From positions 113,709 to 177,708 of IMG/VR virus record IMGVR_UViG_3300049830_000285: a DNA stretch of 64,000 nt; one strand, written 5' to 3'. The notes under the pieces were generated by a model that worked only from the letters and a program-made list of their open reading frames with translations, made no database searches and was not told the origin of the DNA. Shown here in pieces: positions 57,140-63,945 of the stretch. Each line of letters begins with the position of its first letter. The first letter of the stretch is position 1. A program made the translations under genes and the position numbers. This stretch comes from a virus.

Positions 57140-57287
57140 TATTTTCCTTAATATAATCTGACAATATACATGCAGCTATCATTTTTCCAGTTTCACGGCA
57201 TGCTATTTCTATCTCTTCTTTTGAAGCCGTCGAAATATCTTTGCCGAAGTTTTCCCTAAGATAACGGTGTACTAGGTCGTCAATCAT
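57123..57287 (-). CDS. Small helical protein, 54 aa
   Basis: ATG at 57285-57287, MIDDLVHRYLRENFGKDIST, helical. Overlaps 56825 by 17 bases and lies 7 bases after the next gene's end; consistent with an operon. Too short for homology. Confidence 0.5.
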   Translation of the reverse strand: MIDDLVHRYLRENFGKDISTASKEEIEIACRETGKMIAACILSDYIKENNESIY

Positions 57288-57293
57288 AATTTT

Positions 57294-57851
57294 TCAAGCT
57301 GGTAGACTGTGTTCAATGTTGATTAAAATATGGTGAGCCTTATACCAAAATTCAGTTTCTGTCGTTTCAAGTGGAGTATGTCCGTCAAGCATGGAATGCG
57401 GCTGATTCATAAACTTTTCTGCGGCTTCTTCACTCCCAAGTGTTGAAACAGCCCTCGCTTTCAGTGCCTCAAATCGCTCTGCATTGACAGATTCAGTAGT
57501 TGGCATTACTTCTACAAATAGCATCGCAATGGCTTCTGTGAGAGTTGCTGTAACGTCAATATCTTCGTAGTAATATGATTCAAGACGAATAGATGCATTT
57601 TCAGCTTTAACAAGATAATTGCTGCCATAGTTACTTTGGTAAGAATGAATCTCAACATTAATGCAACGAGCTTCCATTCGCTGAATTAAATCAAGTAATG
57701 CCAACGGATATTCTTTTTGTTCAGAATCATCCAAATACATTTTCGCATTATCTTTGGTAAGCCAAGCGAGAATGTTGCCATCTCCGTGTCGCTGGACATA
57801 AACGCCTTTGTCTAATCGTTCGGCTATCTTTTCTAGAAGTTCAAGTTTCAT
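57294..57851 (-). CDS. Protein with Xre/MbcA/ParS-type C-terminus
   Basis: 185 aa. The end (EEAAEKFMNQPHSMLDGHTP, then ILINIEHSL) fits the DUF2384/MbcA/ParS antitoxin C-terminal domain (P-h-L-x-G-x-T-P). N-terminal ~120 residues are a separate alpha/beta domain. MbcA-type domains normally neutralise RES toxins that break down NAD+. No RES toxin lies next to it. Confidence 0.7.
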   Translation of the reverse strand: MKLELLEKIAERLDKGVYVQRHGDGNILAWLTKDNAKMYLDDSEQKEYPLALLDLIQRMEARCINVEIHSYQSNYGSNYLVKAENASIRLESYYYEDIDVTATLTEAIAMLFVEVMPTTESVNAERFEALKARAVSTLGSEEAAEKFMNQPHSMLDGHTPLETTETEFWYKAHHILINIEHSLPA

Positions 57852-57855
57852 GGTG

Positions 57856-58128
57856 TTAGTCTACCTTGTTGTGTGCCTTCAAATAAAAACCATCATCTCT
57901 TAGGGGCACTAATTCGTTTGTCATAGGGTCAATTTCAAATCCCATGAGACTCAAAGCCCATCCTTGTTCAGACATATAAGTCAATCCTTTTATGAAAGAT
58001 TCAGATTGCACTCTTTCATGCTCTATGGCTTTGTCAAACACTTCGCGGGTATTTTTCGCTATTCTTGTTCGCACCTGTTCATCAAGTTTAAAGAATGGAT
58101 TCGAGGAATATTTTTCTTGATTATTCAT
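57856..58128 (-). CDS. Hypothetical protein, 90 aa
   Basis: MNNQEKYSSNPFFKLDEQVR start; helices. TATACT 6 bases before ATG. Coupled to 57294-57851 downstream. Confidence 0.62.
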   Translation of the reverse strand: MNNQEKYSSNPFFKLDEQVRTRIAKNTREVFDKAIEHERVQSESFIKGLTYMSEQGWALSLMGFEIDPMTNELVPLRDDGFYLKAHNKVD

Positions 58129-58296
58129 GGTGTTAGTATACCAGGGATTTTGGTGTCACGGACAGGTGTAAACAGCTCATGTGCGATTGCAAATAGGGAA
58201 TATCAACACCTGTTTCCTAAGGTTGTTCTGCTCAATGTGGCAAAATTAGTATACCATTCTCAAGCGATTATGAGGAAAAAATGCTATACTATGCTA

Positions 58297-58620
58297 ATGC
58301 AAATTAAAACACCTCCTGGTAAATATAGATTGATGATGATGTTTGACGACACATGGTGCGATGTTGCTATTTATGACACCAATGAAATGGCTATCGAGCA
58401 AGCCCTCGCCTTGTTGTCACAAAATCCAAGTCATGTATCAATTTATCACATTAATCATGCGAACAAAGATTTAGAATTAACTCGCTATAAAGTAGTGAGC
58501 TTGGATGTTTCAGAAACGGGTAAGCCTGGTAAGGGATTGAAACAGTACGATTATGTAGTTTATCCTAAACTAATACCATTCTCTCTGCGAAATATGTTTA
58601 GTAAATGGTTCACGAAATAA
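58297..58620 (+). CDS. Hypothetical protein, 107 aa
   Basis: ATG at 58297 lies 6 bases after TATACT (58285-58290). GKYRLMMMFDDTWCDVAIYD start; alpha/beta; C-terminus basic hydrophobic (LIPFSLRNMFSKWFTK). The frame extends upstream but begins before the promoter. Function unknown. Confidence 0.65.
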   Translation: MQIKTPPGKYRLMMMFDDTWCDVAIYDTNEMAIEQALALLSQNPSHVSIYHINHANKDLELTRYKVVSLDVSETGKPGKGLKQYDYVVYPKLIPFSLRNMFSKWFTK

Positions 58621-58647
58621 TGAAATTTGGCCGGTATTTGGCCGGAT

Positions 58648-59022
58648 TCATATATTCCAAACCATTATTTCGTCCACAACACCAGCATCTGGATGAAATG
58701 CTCGAAGTGTTCGATTAATAGCCTGTTCGTTATTGATATTGGCTGGTACAAATGAAAACCCAAGGTCTGGGTGATGAAATATCAATTTTGGAGATTCATC
58801 ATACTGAACAGTATTTTGCGCTTCTTCCATTGCCTCTTCTTTCGTTTTAAACCATCTTGGTTGAAAACGAGCGCAATCTTCTTTAAATCCCCATTGAGTC
58901 ATTCCAGCCGTTTTTGTGTAATATGGACAATCAAAAACGCTTTTTTCCTCTCTGTGTGGAATTTCTACCTTAACTTTGACGCCTTTCTTAGTGGGCTTAA
59001 CAGTAACTTTAGTTTCACTCAT
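58648..59022 (-). CDS. Hypothetical protein, 124 aa
   Basis: MSETKVTVKPTKKGVKVKVE start, then CPYYTKTAGMTQWGFKEDC, helix. TATAGT 5 bases before ATG. Function unknown. Confidence 0.65.
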   Translation of the reverse strand: MSETKVTVKPTKKGVKVKVEIPHREEKSVFDCPYYTKTAGMTQWGFKEDCARFQPRWFKTKEEAMEEAQNTVQYDESPKLIFHHPDLGFSFVPANINNEQAINRTLRAFHPDAGVVDEIMVWNI

Positions 59023-59060
59023 GTCTTACTATACCTGATTAAAAATCTGGAGCATCAAAA

Positions 59061-59267
59061 TCATCCCACCAATGTAGTTTCAGCTTCAGCTTGTGCTGCT
59101 TCAGCTTCTTTAAGCTGCTCTTGAGCCAATCGTCTGCATTCAGCCACGCCCTCGGCAAGATGCCCGTAGCGCTCTCTCCAAATAGTTGTGGAAGAATCAC
59201 AAATTTTTACACGATATTCGTGCTCAAGCTTTTCCATTGTTTTGATAAGTTTTTTGAGTTCTTGCAT
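59061..59267 (-). CDS. Coiled-coil protein, 68 aa
   Basis: MQELKKLIKTMEKLEHEYRV then EQLKEAEAAQAEAETTLVG: coiled coil. ATG is 2 bases after the stop of 59270-59452. Function unknown. Confidence 0.6.
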   Translation of the reverse strand: MQELKKLIKTMEKLEHEYRVKICDSSTTIWRERYGHLAEGVAECRRLAQEQLKEAEAAQAEAETTLVG

Positions 59268-59269
59268 GA

Positions 59270-59452
59270 TTATTCACCGCTAAATGCCGACCATCCAGCA
59301 TGATATAAGTCTGAAACACATTTTTCATGAAGAAAATCTTTTTGAGCTTGCGTTAATGTGCTTCTCTTTAGGCGACTTTTGATAGCTGATTCTACATCAA
59401 GCATGATTTCATCCCATAATTCGCCAGCATCGAAATATTCTTCTTCAGTCAT
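59270..59452 (-). CDS. Small acidic helical protein, 60 aa
   Basis: MTEEEYFDAGELWDEIMLDV start with GAGGAAAAAA before ATG; helical. Overlaps the end of 59445-59819 by 8 bases. Confidence 0.6.
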   Translation of the reverse strand: MTEEEYFDAGELWDEIMLDVESAIKSRLKRSTLTQAQKDFLHEKCVSDLYHAGWSAFSGE

Positions 59453-59819
59453 TTTTTTCCTCAGGTAGATGAGTTGCAACAAAATCACCAGCATAAACTT
59501 TCTCACCTGGTAGCGGTAAATCACGTAAACATACTGCCCAAAATCCCCAGTCGCCAGTACCTGCGATGTGGACAGAATATGCTGGATTCTTGAATTTGCT
59601 TTTCTTCATTAATTTCTTAACACATTTGATTATTGTGTCTTTCTTAACTTGAGAATTATCAATAATATCCCAAGAATCAAATGTGTTTTCAGAAGTGCTG
59701 GCATAATGATAAGAAGCTTTGCTGACGCCATTCCATGGTGTGTATGGAATCTTTAATTCATTCTCGATGAACTTCAAATAGTTCTGAAAATGATTTTCGT
59801 AAAAAGCTGCATCTCTCAT
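59445..59819 (-). CDS. Hypothetical protein, 124 aa
   Basis: MRDAAFYENHFQNYLKFIEN start; alpha/beta; ends LPEEKND. TAGAAT 6 bases before ATG. Not recognised. Confidence 0.65.
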   Translation of the reverse strand: MRDAAFYENHFQNYLKFIENELKIPYTPWNGVSKASYHYASTSENTFDSWDIIDNSQVKKDTIIKCVKKLMKKSKFKNPAYSVHIAGTGDWGFWAVCLRDLPLPGEKVYAGDFVATHLPEEKND

Positions 59820-59907
59820 GCTTATATTCTACCATAAATAGTGTATAACATTTTCACCAACCGTGGCTGCGAGGCGTGAAGGAAGGTAACATTTAAGGAG
59901 AAACGCC

Positions 59908-60348
59908 ATGTTACATAAAACTCGCTGCAAATTCTACGTTTCAGCACAAAACATTTCGTCAACGCAACCAAGTGACTTATATCAGCATCATTTGAACGCG
60001 ACAATTAAGCTTAATGCAGCTTATAGCCCAGACCCAAGTACAGAGAATTACTCTTTCTGGAATGCAACGCCGTCAGGCAGCGCAACTATTAACTTGTACG
60101 GCGAAGAGCAAATCAAACCATACGCTCCGGGAAGTTTCTGGTATATCGACATTTGGGAAGACGCCGAAGGCGATTGGAAAATCACTAAACTTGACACTCA
60201 TGAATACAACATTAATGTTGAGCTAACTGATGGCTCAGCGTGGCAAGGAGATAAAATCGAACTCGCCATCACAAACAAAAATGCTTGGGAAATCTTTGAA
60301 AAAGGAAAGAAATACAAAGCTGAGTTCATCCCCGCTGTGAAAAGCTAA
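59908..60348 (+). CDS. Hypothetical beta-rich protein, 146 aa
   Basis: Leadered, with TAAGGAGAAACGCC before ATG. MLHKTRCKFYVSAQNIS start; beta-sandwich-like pattern (ATIKLNAAYSPD, YNINVELTDGSAW). Could be a virion surface protein. Upstream leader contains no other gene. Confidence 0.65.
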   Translation: MLHKTRCKFYVSAQNISSTQPSDLYQHHLNATIKLNAAYSPDPSTENYSFWNATPSGSATINLYGEEQIKPYAPGSFWYIDIWEDAEGDWKITKLDTHEYNINVELTDGSAWQGDKIELAITNKNAWEIFEKGKKYKAEFIPAVKS

Positions 60349-60354
60349 GCTACT

Positions 60355-60535
60355 GAAATGTCGCGATAGGTGTTTTTTGTTAATAAATTGACGCCTATTG
60401 CGACATTTATCGCGACATTTGTCGCGATAGAACTAAATTGAGTATCTAAAAAGTGCTATTGCGACACCAATCGCGCCAAAAATACGCGCAAGAATTTATA
60501 TGTATAGGAAATACGCACTTTCTATACATATTTTC
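60355..60535. repeat. Repeat-dense intergenic element (TGTCGCGATA family)
   Basis: Five copies of TGTCGCGATA or its near-complement (60359-60368, 60396-60405, 60408-60417, 60420-60429, 60457-60466). Two are a perfect palindrome (60408-60429). The first pairs with the second as a ~15-bp stem (U-G wobble allowed). A separate 10-bp hairpin ATATGTATAG/CTATACATAT lies at 60498-60531 with TTTCC(T/A)AT(A/G)CATA-type echoes. Suggests a protein-binding array or a structured RNA. Confidence 0.55.
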
Positions 60536-60562
60536 TCAACGTGTATACAAAACAGTCATTTC

Positions 60563-60817
60563 CTATGCATATGAACGACTGGCTTCAATGTATGCCACGG
60601 CGTCATCCTTAGCCAGTTGCTCTATGTTTGCCTTTGTTCCCGCACATGCAATAATCGAGCCGATTCTGCCAAAGATACATAGCCCTTCGTATTTGTTACT
60701 GTCAAATGTTTCATTCACCTGAAGAACAAAGCCATAAATATGTGATTCATCTTCAATGCAATCCATCGTCGTTTGAAGATATGGGTCGATAGTGGGATTG
60801 ATTAAACGGAAGTTCAT
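60563..60817 (-). CDS. Hypothetical protein, 84 aa
   Basis: MNFRLINPTIDPYLQTTMDC start; small alpha/beta (AIACAGTKANIEQLAKDDAV-type helix). Promoter TCCTCA (60846-60851), N17, TCTAAC, N5, ATG. Confidence 0.62.
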   Translation of the reverse strand: MNFRLINPTIDPYLQTTMDCIEDESHIYGFVLQVNETFDSNKYEGLCIFGRIGSIIACAGTKANIEQLAKDDAVAYIEASRSYA

Positions 60818-60889
60818 GACTTGTTAGACACTCGAAGATACTTTTTGAGGATATTCCTCAAACGTTGATGTGTGCAACATAGGATTATT
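60818..60889. promoter_or_regulatory. Back-to-back leaderless promoters
   Basis: TGAGGA (60846-60851) and TCCTCA (60855-60860) are an inverted pair. Each has N17, a -10 (TCTAAC left; CATAGG right), then 5-6 bases to ATG. Confidence 0.68.
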
Positions 60890-61213
60890 ATGACATTTTC
60901 ATGGACAACAAAATCAGGTACTGGTACATATCAGTTGTTAAAAATCCCAGACATTTATCCAGAAGATGAGTTCGCTTTAGCGTATGTGATTCCAATGACG
61001 CGCAGAGGCAGGGATGGCAACGAGTGTTATAATTTTCACATCAATGTTGATGACCCAGATAGCACAGTTCCTATTAACGGCGCTAATCCAAAGAATTTAA
61101 AAACTCTTGGCGACAAAGATAGATTTAGAGATGCGATTGATTTTGTTACAGCATATGCCGAATCTCTAGGGCACACAGTAACAACATATCGCCCGAGAGA
61201 TTATTACTGGTGA
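60890..61213 (+). CDS. Hypothetical protein, 107 aa
   Basis: ATG at 60890, 6 bases after CATAGG. MTFSWTTKSGTGTYQLLKIP, alpha/beta, C-terminal YRPRDYYW. Function unknown. Confidence 0.65.
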   Translation: MTFSWTTKSGTGTYQLLKIPDIYPEDEFALAYVIPMTRRGRDGNECYNFHINVDDPDSTVPINGANPKNLKTLGDKDRFRDAIDFVTAYAESLGHTVTTYRPRDYYW

Positions 61214-61218
61214 TGATA

Positions 61219-61322
61219 GTGCGCTGTCAGATTTTACTCTGAGTTCCCGATTTCACGCGGACACCTACTCTCTCGGGCTGGGCTAACGGTGTCGTGGCTT
61301 TGCGGCCCAGTTTTCAGCGCAC
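61219..61322. ncRNA. Possible four-way-junction RNA element
   Basis: GTGCGCTG (61219-61226) pairs with CAGCGCAC (61315-61322), enclosing three hairpins: TCAGA/TCTGA, CCCGA/TCGGG, CTGGGC/GCCCAG. It overlaps the end of 61283-61735. See findings. Confidence 0.4.
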
Positions 61323-61735
61323 GATTTATTATAGCACATTGTTTTATTGGATAAGTCTAAAGACGCAAAATCTTGTTGCTTTAATCTAAAATGTGGTTTA
61401 TTATAAGGTTGTAGATATGGAATATAAACATATCCCAACTCTATCGCTGCTGCCAGTCGATGATGTCCGTCGCAATGCACTTTTACGTCGTCAGAAGCAT
61501 ATAAATAAGACAGTGGCATATTAAACCCATGGTCTTTTATGAACTTCAATACTTTAGCATATCTTTTGTGACTTCGTTTTCGAGCAAGCAACTTTTGCCA
61601 TTGAATATTGGTAAGTGGCTTGGTGTTGTCCACGTAAATACAACTGCTATCACAACTCGCCCATGCATTAAAAATTTCATCAATGTGAATAAATTCAATG
61701 TCTTCCATCGTAATGATGCGATTTTCAACTTCCAT
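61283..61735 (-). CDS. ParB-like nuclease/Srx-fold protein
   Basis: 150 aa. VHCDGHHRLAAAIELGYVYI is the DGHHRLxAA core of ParB/sulfiredoxin-type domains, which bind nucleotide and, in phages, often act as DNA nucleases or modifiers. TAGAAT 5 bases before ATG. Its 3' end lies inside the structured element. No HTH domain. Confidence 0.78.
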   Translation of the reverse strand: MEVENRIITMEDIEFIHIDEIFNAWASCDSSCIYVDNTKPLTNIQWQKLLARKRSHKRYAKVLKFIKDHGFNMPLSYLYASDDVKVHCDGHHRLAAAIELGYVYIPYLQPYNKPHFRLKQQDFASLDLSNKTMCYNKSCAENWAAKPRHR

Positions 61736-61790
61736 TTCTCATTCTACCACAAACGGTGTATAACAAAAATACGTCTTATAGGTGCAAAAA

Positions 61791-62390
61791 ATGGGTAGCA
61801 AATTATTTTATCGTTTCAAGAGATATTCGTATCTCGCGGATAGTTTTAGTGAAAATTCAGAAACATCAAAATTAATCGTACCGATTTTAGCAGGAGGGGC
61901 GATTCATCATGGGCGCTCATTGGCTAATGTGGCACTGAACACTCCAGATACGTCTATTTATGTTCGAGTAAATAGCGAATGTGCTAATGTAACTGTTAAT
62001 ACTCCGCCTGAAAACATAACCAGACACTCTGGTAGAAATCATGAATCAGATTACACGAAGGGCGAAAACAAAGCAATCAGAGAAGCAAAGTTATTTGATT
62101 TTAGAGTTAATATAGGTGGAATTTATACATATGTACTCGCATTGGGGATTGATGCCAAAAAAGAAGGCGATAATATCATCTGCAAAGGCGAAGTGAGTTT
62201 AGCTGCCCCAAGTCAAGATGAATTAAAGGAAGTCTTTGAGTTTGAAGTTTGGGATTCTATTCATCAACGATGGCGACCATTTTTTAATAACACAAAACTT
62301 GTATCTTTTGAATGGGTTGAATTAGATGATTATATTAATGAAAATTCTTATCTTTGTAGATTTAACGCTGTGCTAAAGAAAAGAAAATAA
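61791..62390 (+). CDS. Hypothetical protein, 199 aa
   Basis: MGSKLFYRFKRYSYLADSFS start; mixed alpha/beta; AIREAKLFDFRVNIGGIYTY middle. Function unknown. A -10-like TATAGG lies ~8 bases up. Tail-to-tail with the HNH-Xre fusion. Confidence 0.65.
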   Translation: MGSKLFYRFKRYSYLADSFSENSETSKLIVPILAGGAIHHGRSLANVALNTPDTSIYVRVNSECANVTVNTPPENITRHSGRNHESDYTKGENKAIREAKLFDFRVNIGGIYTYVLALGIDAKKEGDNIICKGEVSLAAPSQDELKEVFEFEVWDSIHQRWRPFFNNTKLVSFEWVELDDYINENSYLCRFNAVLKKRK

Positions 62391-63248
62391 TTAAGCTGGC
62401 AAGCTATATTCGATATTATGTAAAATGCGCTCAACATCTTCCTGTTTACCTTTCTGAATGGCCTGGTGTGGCGTTAATCCATCCAGCATCGAATGTTCTT
62501 GATGCATAAACTTATCGGCTGATTCGCCTAAAACTTGCTGAGCGAGTGCGGTAATGGATTCAAGAATATAAGCTCGTTCCCATTTACGGATAGCATTATC
62601 GCTAACGTTATATTGTCTACCAACAGCCGAATATGATGTCTCTTTTATCATTCGTTTAAGTTCAGTGTAAGATGGACGAATCAGCACCTTTCTAAATTTA
62701 CCTTTTGCATATTGTTTCGGACGACATGCTTTCGAACAAATTGTTTTTTTAGTTACACCAGGGTCAAATGTTTTGTTGCATACAGTGCATTGAATAAGGC
62801 GTTGCAATATCTTGATTTTTGTTTTACCTTTTTGTCTATTGGTTTCACTTTCTTCAAGCGCATAAATATGTAAACCAATCTTTAATTCTTCGTGATATTT
62901 TGTTAACACATCGGAATGAAAACCTGAATGACACTCTCTATGGCATCTGCAACATAGTAGAATACATTTATCTAATTCTGCTTTAATTTGTTCCCAAGAG
63001 CGCGTGTTGCCCGATTTACTTAGCCCGAAATCTTTTTTATTGGGGTCTAAATGATGAAAATCTAAAGCTCCAACGCACAAATCGTATGAGCAAACATAGC
63101 ATTTGCCACCTTTATAGCGAATAGATAATGCCTTTAAATCTTTTCTGCGTCTATCAACATTAAATTTTGATTTACACTTATGGCTACAGAATCTACCACC
63201 TTTGTTAACAGGCAAATTGCATAAATGATATTCACAAATCGAACTCAT
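62391..63248 (-). CDS. HNH endonuclease fused to an Xre/MbcA-type C-terminus
   Basis: 285 aa. Zn-knuckle RFCSHKCKSKF, HNH core CYVCSYDLCVGALDFHHLDP, LLCCRCHRECH (residues ~20-110); second zinc pair CTVCNKTFDP; HTH-like TSYSAVGRQYNVSDNAIRKW; then ESADKFMHQEHSMLDGLTPH and ILHNIEYSLPA, matching the end of 57294-57851. Either an HNH mobile element joined to, or truncating, an antitoxin-type gene. TATAAG 6 bases before ATG. Confidence 0.8.
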   Translation of the reverse strand: MSSICEYHLCNLPVNKGGRFCSHKCKSKFNVDRRRKDLKALSIRYKGGKCYVCSYDLCVGALDFHHLDPNKKDFGLSKSGNTRSWEQIKAELDKCILLCCRCHRECHSGFHSDVLTKYHEELKIGLHIYALEESETNRQKGKTKIKILQRLIQCTVCNKTFDPGVTKKTICSKACRPKQYAKGKFRKVLIRPSYTELKRMIKETSYSAVGRQYNVSDNAIRKWERAYILESITALAQQVLGESADKFMHQEHSMLDGLTPHQAIQKGKQEDVERILHNIEYSLPA

Positions 63249-63288
63249 TTATATCTTATACAAGAAGTTACATTCTCGTTAATTAATT

Positions 63289-63364
63289 TGGAGCGGGGTG
63301 TGGGAATCGAACCCACTTAGTTTTGCTTAACAGGCAAACGCAATTCCAAACATGCCAACCCCGC
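63289..63364 (-). tRNA. tRNA-Asn (GUU)
   Basis: Acceptor GCGGGGT/ACCCCGC, anticodon stem TTTGC/GCAAA, loop CTGTTAA, T-arm GTGGG-TTCGATT-CCCAC, T73, encoded CCA. Confidence 0.9.
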
Positions 63365-63386
63365 TTAATTTTATCGTTGTTTAAAA

Positions 63387-63462
63387 TGGAGGGTCGCCTG
63401 GGTTCTGACCCCAGCCCTCTCCGCTTAACAGGCGTCCGCAACTACCAGCTCGCTCACGACCC
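63387..63462 (-). tRNA. tRNA-Asn (GUU), second copy
   Basis: Acceptor GGGTCGT/GCGACCC, anticodon loop CTGTTAA, encoded CCA; T-loop GTCAGAA is unusual (no TTC), so it may be weakly active. Confidence 0.75.
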
Positions 63463-63477
63463 ACTTAAAAACTTTGA

Positions 63478-63553
63478 TGGCTCCCCCACCAGGATTCAAA
63501 CCTGGAATCTCTCGGGTAACAGCCGAGCGCGATATCAGTTACGCCACAGAGGA
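63478..63553 (-). tRNA. tRNA-Asn (GUU), third copy
   Basis: Acceptor TCCTCTG/TGGGGGA (with G-U pairs), anticodon stem CTCGG/CCGAG, loop CTGTTAC, T-arm CCAGG-TTTGAAT-CCTGG, G73, encoded CCA. Confidence 0.88.
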
Positions 63554-63555
63554 AT

Positions 63556-63598
63556 AAAAAAAGAAGAACTACCAGCTTCTCCTGGTAGTTCTTCTTTA
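63556..63598 (-). terminator. Bidirectional terminator before the tRNA-Asn trio
   Basis: 15-bp stem AAGAAGAACTACCAG / CTGGTAGTTCTTCTT with a CTTCTC-type loop, T-run on the minus side and A-run on the plus. Similar to that at 30106. Confidence 0.9.
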
Positions 63599-63627
63599 AG
63601 TTTCCTTTTTTTGAAGTGGCGCTTGTG

Positions 63628-63696
63628 TTACTCAGCGCTTCTACCAGTGGCTGGTGAAGTATTAGCGTTATTATTATTGCTGAGAGTGTAAAGCAT
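63628..63696 (-). CDS. Small peptide, 22 aa
   Basis: MLYTLSNNNNANTSPATGRS; AGGAAA 7 bases before ATG. Transcribed from the promoter at 63718-63747 and followed by a terminator. Confidence 0.45.
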   Translation of the reverse strand: MLYTLSNNNNANTSPATGRSAE

Positions 63697-63717
63697 GATT
63701 GCGTTTCCTATTGACTT

Positions 63718-63762
63718 ATTGTATCCTCTGTGTTATCTTGTTGTCAACTGTTTTTGAGGAAA
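63718..63762 (-). promoter_or_regulatory. TTGACA promoter with TCCTCAAA element
   Basis: TTTTTTCCTCAAAAACAG then TTGACA (63742-63747), 18 bp, TACAAT (63718-63723). Confidence 0.75.
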
Positions 63763-63786
63763 AAACAGCATTTAGATTAAAAGCGA

Positions 63787-63945
63787 CTATTTTTCCGATT
63801 TTCCAGAAGCAATGTCTGCATTTTTTCTTCTATTTCTAATGCCGTCTCGAATGACTGTTATTTTTTGTCTTGTGTCTTTGAAGATTTCTGCTGTGATGTT
63901 GTAATATACTTTTGAAATTGATGGAGAGTTTGTAAGAGCTGCCAT
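63787..63945 (-). CDS. Small protein, 52 aa
   Basis: MAALTNSPSISKVYYNITAE start; charged helix IRDGIRNRRKNADIASGKSE. AGGACAC before ATG. No other gene is seen to the right edge. Confidence 0.6.
   Translation of the reverse strand: MAALTNSPSISKVYYNITAEIFKDTRQKITVIRDGIRNRRKNADIASGKSEK

Noticed and set aside
60355-60580. CRISPR array
   Set aside because: Repeats are short (10 bases), in alternating orientation, and spacers differ widely in length; no cas genes.
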